A program made the translations under genes and the position numbers. Of a stretch of DNA of 12,448 nt, positions 7,365 through 12,448 are shown one piece after another. Every line of letters starts with the position of its first letter. Position 1 is the first letter of the stretch. The notes under the pieces are model-generated. The model ran no database searches and had not been told where the DNA came from. It was given only the letters and a program-made list of their open reading frames with translations. The stretch comes from JBQTJJ01 sp052387235 (GTDB taxonomy: Bacteria > Actinomycetota > Acidimicrobiia > Acidimicrobiales > GCA-2861595): the NCBI GenBank assembly GCA_052387235.1, contig JBQTJJ010000176.1, positions 1 to 12,448 of the forward strand, written 5' to 3'.

Positions 7365-7691
7365 ATGCTGCCGATCTTCGGACTGGTGGTGGGCGCGCTG
7401 GTGGCCGTCCTCCTGCAGCCCACCGTGCCCCAGGACCTCTCGCGCTACGTGGCCATGGCGGTGGTGGCCGCCCTCGACGCCACCCTCGGGGGAGTGCGGT
7501 CGTCGCTCGAGCACACCTTCAACGACCGGATCTTCGTGTTCTCGTTCCTGTCGAACGCCGCGGTGGCCATGATCCTCGTGTGGCTGGGTGACCAGCTGGC
7601 CACGGACCTGTCCACCGCGGTGGTCGTCGTGCTCGGCATCCGCATCTTCCAGAACGTGGCCGCCATCCGGCGCCGCCTCATCGGCGGTTGA
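7365..7691 (+). CDS. sbp: Small basic family membrane protein (DUF1290)
   Basis: This 108-residue membrane protein of the sbp family starts MLPIFGLVVGALVAVLLQPTVP and contains the conserved YVAMAVVAALDATLGGVRSSLE segment and a C-terminal VLGIRIFQNVAAIRRR. There are about three hydrophobic helices (residues 2-19, 28-44 and 60-95). The ATG follows the upstream TAG stop with no gap, so translation probably depends on termination and reinitiation. Sandwiching between two DUF881 genes is the normal actinobacterial arrangement. The family is linked by context to cell division (next to ftsA/ftsZ in Bacillus), but its biochemical role is unknown. Confidence 0.87.
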   Translation: MLPIFGLVVGALVAVLLQPTVPQDLSRYVAMAVVAALDATLGGVRSSLEHTFNDRIFVFSFLSNAAVAMILVWLGDQLATDLSTAVVVVLGIRIFQNVAAIRRRLIGG

Positions 7692-7706
7692 GACGGGGAT
7701 GACGGC

Positions 7707-8504
7707 GTGAGCGCCCTCGGCGTGGAGCTGGGCCGGCTGCGCCGGCGGTGGCGGCGGGCCTCCCGGCCCAGCGACGACCGCCTGGGCCTGGCCCCTCCCC
7801 CCGCAACCCGACCGCGCCTGGCCGGAGGCCCGCTGCTGGTGGTGGCCGCCACCTCGGTGGTCGGGTTCCTCCTGGTGGGCCAGCTGGGCACCACCCAGCG
7901 CTTCAGCCAGCGGCTGGAGGCGGAGAGCGAGGAGGACCTGGCCCGGATCCTGGCCAGCCTGAACGACGAGGGCGACGCCCTGCGGGACGAGATCAGCGAC
8001 CTCAAGCTCCAGCTCGTCGACCTCCGGGCCAGCTCCCGCGAGAACGACGCGGCGGGACGGGCGGCCCAGGAGAGCCTCCAGGCCCTCGCCGTCCTGGCCG
8101 GCACGGTGGCGGTGACGGGTCCCGGGCTGGTCCTCGTGATCGAGGACCCGGACGACTCGGTGCGCTACGACGTCCTCCTCGACGCGGTGCAGGAGTTGCG
8201 CGACGCCGGCGCAGAGGCGGTGGCCGTCAACGGGATCCGGGTGGGCGTGGCCTCGTCGCTGTCGGAGCGGGAGGGGCGCCTCCTGCTCGACGGCAGCCCC
8301 CTGGCCCCGCCCTACCGGATCAGCGCCATCGGGCAGTCGACGACCCTCGACGGCGGGCTCAAGATCCCGGGCGGCGTGCTCGACACGCTCGACGCCCTCC
8401 GGGGCGTGGGGGCCCAGGTCCAGCGCTCGGCCAGGCTCGAGCTGCCCGCCCTGAGCCGGCCCCCTGCCTTCAAGGTGGCGCGTCCGGTAGGGTCCGGCCC
8501 TTGA
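7707..8504 (+). CDS. DUF881 family membrane-anchored coiled-coil protein (second copy)
   Basis: This 265-residue paralogue of the protein at 6663-7364 has the same layout: a basic N-terminal tail of about 38 residues, a membrane helix (about 40-60, GGPLLVVAATSVVGFLLVG) and a coiled coil (about 68-115). The DUF881 domain carries TGPGLVLVIEDPD, ELRDAGAEAVAVNGIR and APPYRISAIG. The shared GPGL, AGAEAVAVN and PPY-AIG motifs show that the two flank sbp as a duplicated pair. The longer cytoplasmic tail (RLRRRWRRASRPSDDR) is the main difference. The GTG at 7707 has only a weak purine-rich site 15 bases downstream of the sbp stop. Its TGA stop at 8502-8504 lies just after a TAGGGT box that may drive gcvH. 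Confidence 0.85.
   Translation: MSALGVELGRLRRRWRRASRPSDDRLGLAPPPATRPRLAGGPLLVVAATSVVGFLLVGQLGTTQRFSQRLEAESEEDLARILASLNDEGDALRDEISDLKLQLVDLRASSRENDAAGRAAQESLQALAVLAGTVAVTGPGLVLVIEDPDDSVRYDVLLDAVQELRDAGAEAVAVNGIRVGVASSLSEREGRLLLDGSPLAPPYRISAIGQSTTLDGGLKIPGGVLDTLDALRGVGAQVQRSARLELPALSRPPAFKVARPVGSGP
8488..8493 (+). promoter_or_regulatory. Putative -10 element (TAGGGT) upstream of gcvH
   Basis: TAGGGT sits inside the last codons of the second DUF881 gene, 57 bases before the gcvH ATG. A start site at about 8500 would give a 45-base leader carrying GGAGGT at 8529-8534, a good Shine-Dalgarno 10 bases before the ATG. No -35 was recognised. The leader also holds a possible 15-codon TTG reading frame (see findings). 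Confidence 0.35.
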
Positions 8505-8544
8505 GCGCCCGCCGTGGGCTCGGCCGCTGGAGGTCCACCCGCAG

Positions 8545-8940
8545 ATGAACGTGCCTACCGACCTGCGCTACACCGCCGACCACGAATGGGCCCGGCAGGA
8601 GGACGGCGGCATCCGCCTCGGCATCACCGACTACGCCCAGGACGCCCTCGGCGACGTGGTGTTCGTCGAGCTGCCCGAGATCGGGACCGTCGTCGACGCC
8701 GGCGCCACGTGCAGCGAGGTGGAGTCAACCAAGTCGGTGTCCGACATCTACGCGCCCGTCGCCGGCGAGGTGGTCGAGGTCAACTCGGCACTGGTCGACG
8801 CGCCCCAGCTCGTGAACGAGGACCCCTACGGCGAGGGCTGGATCTGCGTGCTCGCGCCGGCCGACCCGGCCGCCTACGGCACCCTCCTCGATGCCGACGC
8901 CTACACGGCGCTCGTCTCGGACGGAACGGCGACGGAATAG
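8545..8940 (+). CDS. gcvH: Glycine cleavage system H protein (lipoyl carrier)
   Basis: This 131-residue lipoyl-domain protein shuttles the aminomethyl group between the P, T and L components of the glycine cleavage system. The N-terminus LRYTADHEWAR and the segment GITDYAQDALGDVVFVELPE are diagnostic. The lipoylation site is K63 in EVESTKSVSDIYAPVAGEV. The length is normal, and GGAGGT lies 10 bases before the ATG. No gcvP, gcvT or lipoyl-transfer genes are in view. The neighbour is a GarA/OdhI-like FHA regulator of 2-oxoglutarate and glutamate metabolism, the same pairing as gcvH-garA in Mycobacterium. Its TAG stop overlaps the TAGCGT box before the next gene. Confidence 0.95.
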   Translation: MNVPTDLRYTADHEWARQEDGGIRLGITDYAQDALGDVVFVELPEIGTVVDAGATCSEVESTKSVSDIYAPVAGEVVEVNSALVDAPQLVNEDPYGEGWICVLAPADPAAYGTLLDADAYTALVSDGTATE

Positions 8941-8943
8941 CGT
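8938..8943 (+). promoter_or_regulatory. Putative -10 element (TAGCGT) overlapping the gcvH stop codon
   Basis: TAGCGT begins with the gcvH stop codon and is 7 bases before the GTG at 8951. There is no clear Shine-Dalgarno. This spacing favours the GTG at 8951 over the GTG at 8942 as the start of the FHA gene if the transcript is leaderless. Confidence 0.4.
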
Positions 8944-8950
8944 GGACGGC

Positions 8951-9424
8951 GTGTTCTGCAACCGGTGCGGTCATCGCAATCCTGCCGGCTCCAACTTCTG
9001 CTCCTCCTGCGGCGGCGTCCTGGCCCCGTCGGTCGGCGAGGAGACCACCATCGTGTTCACCAACGAGGCACCGGGGGAGACGGGCGACGACGAGCTGAGC
9101 GTCAGCTTCGAGGGGCTCCCGGAGGGGATGGGCATGCTGGTGGTGAAGAGAGGCCCCAACGCCGGGTCGCGCTTCATGCTGGAGGAGGACGTCACCCGCG
9201 CCGGGCGCCACCCCGACAGCGAGATCTTCCTCGACGACATCACCGTGTCCCGCCGCCACGCCGAGTTCGTGCGCCAGGGACCGGGCTACGTCGTGCGGGA
9301 CGTGGGCTCGCTCAATGGCACCTACCTCAACCGGGAGCGGCTGGAGGAGGCCCCGCTGGCCCATGGCGACGAGGTGCAGATCGGCAAGTTCAAGCTCGTC
9401 TTCCTCGCCGCCGGCGAGGTGTGA
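8951..9424 (+). CDS. garA: GarA/OdhI-like FHA domain protein with N-terminal zinc ribbon
   Basis: This 157-residue protein has a C-terminal FHA domain (about residues 61-152) nearly superimposable on GarA: LVVKRGPNAGSRF, GRHPDSEIFLDD, VSRRHAEF, VGSLNGTY and GDEVQIGKFKLVF. R86, S100, H103 and N122 are the usual phosphothreonine-binding positions. Residues 30-36 read EETTIVF, matching the ETT-x-F motif that PknB/PknG-type kinases phosphorylate in GarA and OdhI. There the phosphorylated tail binds the protein's own FHA domain and releases 2-oxoglutarate dehydrogenase and glutamate dehydrogenase. That control is expected here by homology. Unlike mycobacterial GarA, residues 3-20 form a zinc ribbon (C3, C6, C17, C20). 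The start could instead be the GTG at 8942, 3 codons earlier. The neighbours gcvH and ftsR match the mycobacterial order. Confidence 0.9.
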   Translation: MFCNRCGHRNPAGSNFCSSCGGVLAPSVGEETTIVFTNEAPGETGDDELSVSFEGLPEGMGMLVVKRGPNAGSRFMLEEDVTRAGRHPDSEIFLDDITVSRRHAEFVRQGPGYVVRDVGSLNGTYLNRERLEEAPLAHGDEVQIGKFKLVFLAAGEV

Positions 9425-9430
9425 GCGGCG

Positions 9431-10357
9431 GTGGGTGACCGGGCCTACCTGTCCATAGGGGAGGTGCTCTCGCTCCTCAAGGACGAGTTCCCGGACGTCA
9501 CCATCTCCAAGATCCGCTTCCTCGAGAGCCAGGGCCTGCTCGACCCGGAGCGCACGGCGTCCGGCTACCGGAAGTTCTACGACCCCGACGTCGAGCGGCT
9601 GCGCTGGATTCTGCGCCAGCAGCGGGAGCACTTCCTGCCCCTGAAGGTGATCAAGGGGCGCCTGGTGGGCGAGGACCCCGAGATGGACGACCCGCCGGCC
9701 ACCGGGTCCACGTCGGCCGAGCACCCGAGCCAGAGCCCGTCGCCGCCGCCCGGCCCGGTGGCCGTCCCCCCGCTGCCCGCCCAGCCCGCGCCGGCGCCGG
9801 CCCCGCCGGTCGAGGCCGTCACCGCCCGGCCCCGGCCACCGGATCCGACGGCCGCCCCGGCCGCCCCACCCCGGGGCGACGCCGCCGACCTCCCGGGGCC
9901 CCTGCCGGCGCCGCCCCGGCCGGTGCCCGCGCCCCCCGACCGGCCCCGTGACACCATGCTCTCGGCCGGCCTCACCGGCGCCAGCCTCACCATGGAGGAG
10001 CTGTCCGGCGCCTGCGGGCTGCCCTACGACCGCCTGCGGGAGCTGGAGCGCTACGGGTTCATCACCGGGCGCCAGGTGGCCGGCACCGTGTACTACGACG
10101 AGGAGTCCCTGGTGGTGGCCAACCTGGCCGCAGGGTTCGCCAGGTTCGGCATCGAGGGCCGGCACCTGCGCATCTACAAGAACTCGGCCGAGCGGGAGGC
10201 CGGCCTGTTCGAGCAGATCGTCACCCCGCTGCTGAAGCAGCGCAACCCCGAGGCGCGCCGCCAGGCCGTGCAGGCCCTGGAGGACCTCACCCATCTCGGC
10301 CAGAGCCTGCGGGCCGCCGTGCTGCGCCAGGCCATCCGCCGCCTGTCGGGAGGGTGA
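9431..10357 (+). CDS. ftsR: FtsR/Rv1828-like MerR family regulator with long proline-rich linker
   Basis: This is a 308-residue transcription factor. Residues 6-75 form a MerR winged helix (YLSIGEVLSLLKDEFPDVTI, then SGYRKFYDPDVERLRWIL). Residues of about 185-305 form the C-terminal domain of the Rv1828/FtsR family, including SLTMEELSGACGLPYDRLRE and VYYDEESLVVANLAAGFARFG. Between them, residues of about 85-170 are almost entirely proline, alanine, glycine and arginine. FtsR of Corynebacterium activates ftsZ, and Rv1828 is its mycobacterial orthologue; both lie directly after odhI/garA, as here. The GTG at 9431 is 6 bases after the FHA stop. The TGA stop overlaps the hpt GTG (GTGA). At about 250 residues, the usual family length is shorter; the linker accounts for the difference. 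Confidence 0.87.
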   Translation: MGDRAYLSIGEVLSLLKDEFPDVTISKIRFLESQGLLDPERTASGYRKFYDPDVERLRWILRQQREHFLPLKVIKGRLVGEDPEMDDPPATGSTSAEHPSQSPSPPPGPVAVPPLPAQPAPAPAPPVEAVTARPRPPDPTAAPAAPPRGDAADLPGPLPAPPRPVPAPPDRPRDTMLSAGLTGASLTMEELSGACGLPYDRLRELERYGFITGRQVAGTVYYDEESLVVANLAAGFARFGIEGRHLRIYKNSAEREAGLFEQIVTPLLKQRNPEARRQAVQALEDLTHLGQSLRAAVLRQAIRRLSGG

Positions 10358-10911
10358 GCCCGGCCCGGGTCCTGATCCCGGCCGACGAGCTGCGGGCCGG
10401 GGTGGTGCGACTGGCCGCCGAGATCTCCGACGCCTACGACGACGGTGTGCTGCTGGTGGCGGTGCTGAAGGGGAGCGTGCCGTTCCTGGCCGACCTGGTG
10501 CGATCCCTGACCATCGCTCCTGAGGTCGACTTCCTCGCCATCTCCTCCTACGCGCCCGACACCGGGCGGGTGCGGCTGGTGAAGGACCTCGAGATCGACA
10601 TCGCCGGGCGCGACGTGGTCCTGGTGGAGGACATCGTCGACACCGGCCTCACCCTCACCTACGTGCTGGGCGAGCTGGCCCGCCGGGGACCCCGCTCGCT
10701 CGAGGTCTGCGCCCTGCTGGACAAGGCCACCAGGCGCATCGTGCCCACGCCGGTGCGCTTCGTCGGCTTCACCGTCGGCGACGACTTCGTGGTGGGCTAC
10801 GGACTGGACTTCGCCGAGCGCTACCGCAACCTCGACCTGGTGGCGGCCGGCGACCTGAGCGCCCTCCGGGCCGACCCGGACGCGCACGTGGAGGAGTTCT
10901 TCTCACGGTAG
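10354..10911 (+). CDS. hpt: Hypoxanthine phosphoribosyltransferase
   Basis: This 185-residue purine salvage enzyme makes IMP or GMP from hypoxanthine or guanine and PRPP. The PRPP-binding signature VVLVEDIVDTGLTL is at residues 88-101, the LKGS loop at 38-41, SSY of the flexible loop at 64-66, and DKATRR and a VGYGLDF segment near the C-terminus. The flexible loop is about three residues shorter than in the mycobacterial and E. coli enzymes as I recall them. The GTG start at 10354 overlaps the ftsR stop (GTGA), so the two are translationally coupled. In mycobacteria hpt is not part of this cluster and lies beside ftsH and tilS, so this position is an insertion. Xanthine or other purine preference cannot be excluded. 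Confidence 0.88.
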   Translation: MSPARVLIPADELRAGVVRLAAEISDAYDDGVLLVAVLKGSVPFLADLVRSLTIAPEVDFLAISSYAPDTGRVRLVKDLEIDIAGRDVVLVEDIVDTGLTLTYVLGELARRGPRSLEVCALLDKATRRIVPTPVRFVGFTVGDDFVVGYGLDFAERYRNLDLVAAGDLSALRADPDAHVEEFFSR

Positions 10912-10914
10912 GGT
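10909..10914 (+). promoter_or_regulatory. Putative -10 element (TAGGGT) overlapping the hpt stop codon
   Basis: TAGGGT starts with the hpt stop codon and is 6 bases before the ATG at 10921. There is no Shine-Dalgarno in the intervening bases, which suggests a leaderless transcript for the DUF151 gene. No -35 was recognised. Confidence 0.42.
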
Positions 10915-10920
10915 TGGCTC

Positions 10921-11433
10921 ATGGTGGAGATGCACCTCGCCGCAGTACGGGTCGAGTTGCCGACGAACAACCCGGTGGTGCTTCTCCAGGAGGTCGAGGG
11001 CGCCCGCCGCACCCTGCCGATCTTCATCGGGGCACCGGAGGCCACCGCCATCGCCTTCGCCCTGCAGGGCGTCACCCCGCCCCGGCCCATGACCCACGAC
11101 CTCATGCGCGACCTCCTGGTGGCCCTGGGCGCCACGCTGGAGCGGGTCGTGGTCACCGAGCTGCGCATGGGCGACGACGGGCGCAGCGGCACCTACTACG
11201 CCGAGCTCCACCTGCTCCTCGGAGGCGAGGCCCGCATCGTGTCGAGCCGGCCGTCGGACGCCATCGCCCTGGCCGCCAGGCTGGGGACGTCCATCTACGC
11301 CGAGGACGACCTCCTGGACGAGGCCGGCATCGTCATCGACGCCGACGACGACGACGAGACGCCTCCCGACGAGCTGGTGTCGCAGTTCCGCCAGTTCATC
11401 GAGGGCATCCGGCCCGAGGACTTCTCCTCCTAG
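10921..11433 (+). CDS. DUF151 / bifunctional nuclease family protein
   Basis: This 170-residue cytoplasmic protein carries the DUF151 core: LPIFIGAPEATAIAFALQG, the invariant RPMTHDLMRDLL, a YYAELHL strand and SSRPSDAIALAARLGTSIY (about residues 35-125). The acidic tail DADDDDETPPDE follows, then SQFRQFIEGIRPEDF. It is the positional equivalent of Rv1829. Plant homologues were reported to have nuclease activity, which gave the family its name; the role in actinobacteria is not settled. The ATG at 10921 lies 10 bases after the hpt stop without a Shine-Dalgarno. A strong hairpin begins immediately after its TAG stop. Confidence 0.9.
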   Translation: MVEMHLAAVRVELPTNNPVVLLQEVEGARRTLPIFIGAPEATAIAFALQGVTPPRPMTHDLMRDLLVALGATLERVVVTELRMGDDGRSGTYYAELHLLLGGEARIVSSRPSDAIALAARLGTSIYAEDDLLDEAGIVIDADDDDETPPDELVSQFRQFIEGIRPEDFSS

Positions 11434-11461
11434 GGTCCGGGGCCCGTCCCGGCCCCGGACC
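11434..11461 (+). terminator. GC-rich hairpin terminator after the DUF151 gene
   Basis: GGTCCGGGGCC (11434-11444) and GGCCCCGGACC (11451-11461) form a perfect 11-base-pair stem with a 6-base loop, starting at the base after the stop codon. There is no U-tract, as is common for terminators in GC-rich actinobacteria. It overlaps the lead-in to the next promoter (TTGACG from 11463) and separates the two transcription units. Confidence 0.7.
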
Positions 11462-11462
11462 G

Positions 11463-11491
11463 TTGACGGCGGGCCGCCCAGGTTCTACCCT
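11463..11491 (+). promoter_or_regulatory. Principal-sigma-type promoter for the second MerR gene
   Basis: TTGACG (11463-11468), a 17-base spacer and TACCCT (11486-11491) match the actinobacterial principal sigma consensus (TTGAC-N17-TANNNT). Transcription would start near 11498, giving a leader of about 60 bases. The leader contains an AT-rich patch at 11497-11512 (ACACATT/GTGTAATTT type composition) and GGAGG at 11546-11550, 10 bases before the ATG. It is the only promoter in the window with a good -35. Confidence 0.65.
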
Positions 11492-11560
11492 CGCTACCAC
11501 ATTGGTGTAATTTCGCCGCTGTGACGATCGGTCGCCACGAGCACTGGAGGGCACTTCCCC

Positions 11561-12055
11561 ATGCCTGAAGAAGGGTTCCGCGGTCCCCAGGTCTGCAAGA
11601 TCGTCGGGATCACCTACCGCCAGCTGGACTACTGGGCCCGTACCGACCTCCTGCGGCCGTCGATCAGCGAGGCCCGGGGGAGCGGCACCCAGCGCCGGTA
11701 CTCCTACGGCGACCTGCTCGAGCTGAAGGTCATCAAGCGCCTGCTCGACGCCGGTGTCTCCCTCCAGTCGGCGCGGCGCGCCCTCGAGGTGCTGCGCAGC
11801 AGCGGCGCCGAGGTCGCCACCGCCAACCTGGTCCTCAACGGCACCCAGTCGGTCCTGGCCCGCTCGGGCGAGGAGATCATCGACCTGCTCAAAGGGGGCC
11901 AGGGTGTCCTCAACATCGTCGCCCTGGCCGGCGTCGTGCGCGAGCTCGACGCCGCCATCACCGACCTCGCGCCGGAGCCGGTCGCGTCGGCGCCGGCGGC
12001 GGCCGGGGACGACGGCGGCGGCGAGGGGCTGGCCCGGCTCGGCACCGGGGGGTAA
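11561..12055 (+). CDS. MerR family transcriptional regulator (Rv1830-like)
   Basis: This is a 164-residue protein. Residues of about 9-80 form a MerR DNA-binding domain: VCKIVGITYRQLDYWARTDL, LRPSISEARGSGTQRRYSYG, then LLELKVIKRLLDAGVSLQSA. A short C-terminal part (TQSVLARSGEEIIDLLKGGQ) and an Ala/Gly-rich tail follow. It has no cysteine pattern for metal sensing. By position it matches Rv1830, the second MerR of the mycobacterial garA cluster. The ligand and targets are unknown. The ATG at 11561 has GGAGG 10 bases upstream and its own promoter, set off from the preceding unit by a hairpin. Autoregulation is plausible, but no operator was identified. Confidence 0.88.
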   Translation: MPEEGFRGPQVCKIVGITYRQLDYWARTDLLRPSISEARGSGTQRRYSYGDLLELKVIKRLLDAGVSLQSARRALEVLRSSGAEVATANLVLNGTQSVLARSGEEIIDLLKGGQGVLNIVALAGVVRELDAAITDLAPEPVASAPAAAGDDGGGEGLARLGTGG

Positions 12056-12059
12056 GGCG

Positions 12060-12448
12060 CTGGAGGGCCCGCAACTGCCGCACGAGCAGATCCGGTTCGC
12101 CCACAACTCGGAGCGCCAGTTCGCCAAGCTGCTCGACTTCTACGGGATCTCCTGGGAGTACGAGCCCAGGGAGTTCACCCTGGCCACGGACCGCGAGGGC
12201 AGGTCCGTGCAGGCGTTCCGGCCCGACTTCTACCTTCCGGCCTACGACCTGTACATCGAGATCACCACCATGAACCAGAAGCTGGTGACGAAGAAGAACG
12301 CCAAGGTCCGGCGCCTCCGGGAGCTGAACCCCGACCTGAAGGTGAAGGTCTTCTACCAGAGGGACTACCTGAACCTTCTGGTCAAGTACGGGCTGGAGGC
12401 GCCGTCACAGCTGGCCGGCGTGCCCCTCGACGACCGCGAGCCCCAGCC
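12060..12448 (+). CDS. PD-(D/E)XK-like nuclease-fold protein, 3' end cut off
   Basis: At least 129 codons are open to the right edge. The visible protein reads RFAHNSERQFAKLLDFYGI, ISWEYEPREF, FRPDFYLPAYDLYIEITTM and then VTKKNAKVRRLRELNPDLKV. The E18 / P55-D56 / E67-x-T69 arrangement (numbered from 12060) and the order of strands resemble PD-(D/E)XK nucleases such as TnsA-like or Holliday-resolvase folds. The usual lysine of the E-x-K motif is a threonine here, so activity is uncertain. I recall similar domains fused to hypoxanthine phosphoribosyltransferases in other bacteria, but cannot check this. The start is unclear. No ATG, GTG or TTG lies between 11904 and the conserved region, and CTG at 12060, 4 bases after the MerR stop, is the best candidate. 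An in-frame GTG at 11904 would give a 52-codon overlap with the MerR gene. Confidence 0.65.
   Translation, partial: MEGPQLPHEQIRFAHNSERQFAKLLDFYGISWEYEPREFTLATDREGRSVQAFRPDFYLPAYDLYIEITTMNQKLVTKKNAKVRRLRELNPDLKVKVFYQRDYLNLLVKYGLEAPSQLAGVPLDDREPQ

Noticed and set aside
8500..8545. Glycine riboswitch before gcvH
   Set aside because: The leader is only about 45 bases, far shorter than a glycine aptamer, and no conserved aptamer core was seen.
9690..9960. Simple-sequence repeat or recombination site in the GCC/CCG-rich stretch of the FtsR-like gene
   Set aside because: The repeats are irregular, stay in frame and encode a proline-rich linker. There is no unit of fixed length and no flanking duplication.
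11431..11436. Another stop-embedded TAGGGT promoter
   Set aside because: No start codon with a plausible gene follows at 6-8 bases, and the bases form part of the terminator hairpin.
11497..11512. MerR-type operator at the AT-rich patch before the second MerR gene
   Set aside because: The half sites (CAC-ATTG-GTG) match over only three bases on each side, too little to call an operator. The composition is noted in the promoter entry instead.

Overview
The window is a uniformly GC-rich stretch of an actinobacterial chromosome. The gene order pgsA-type synthase / DUF881 / sbp / DUF881 / gcvH / FHA protein / MerR / DUF151 / MerR matches the conserved Mycobacterium cluster Rv1822-Rv1830 (from memory). 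Two additions, a sugar nucleotidyltransferase fusion and an hpt gene, suggest a deep-branching lineage such as Acidimicrobiia. That lineage call is an inference.

Minus strand, 1-3225: a molybdate uptake operon reads leftwards. An HTH+TOBE (Mop) protein comes first, followed by modA, modB and modC. All three junctions are 4-base GTGA overlaps. The start of a small PLDc_N membrane protein follows at the left edge and is cut by the window.

Plus strand, 3315-6606: a 56-residue membrane protein, a CDP-alcohol phosphatidyltransferase (pgsA-like), and an 827-residue nucleotidyltransferase / left-handed beta-helix / phosphomannomutase-like fusion. The mutase part of the fusion has lost all of its recognisable catalytic motifs.

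Plus strand, 6663-11433: DUF881, small basic protein, DUF881 (envelope proteins that sit next to ftsA/ftsZ in Bacillus), then gcvH. Next comes a GarA/OdhI-like FHA protein with an extra N-terminal zinc ribbon, an FtsR/Rv1828-like MerR regulator with a long proline-rich linker, hpt, and a DUF151 'bifunctional nuclease' protein. The block ends in a strong GC hairpin.

Plus strand, 11463-12448: a TTGACG-N17-TACCCT promoter drives a second MerR gene. It is followed 4 bases later by a truncated gene for a PD-(D/E)XK-like protein that seems to lack an ordinary start codon.

A recurring theme is starts without a Shine-Dalgarno sequence, placed 6-8 bases after a TANNNT hexamer (-10-like). In three cases the hexamer begins with the TAG stop codon of the upstream gene. 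This suggests leaderless transcription from promoters embedded in stop codons. No RNA genes, mobile elements or CRISPR arrays were seen, and no gene-free stretch exceeds about 130 bases.
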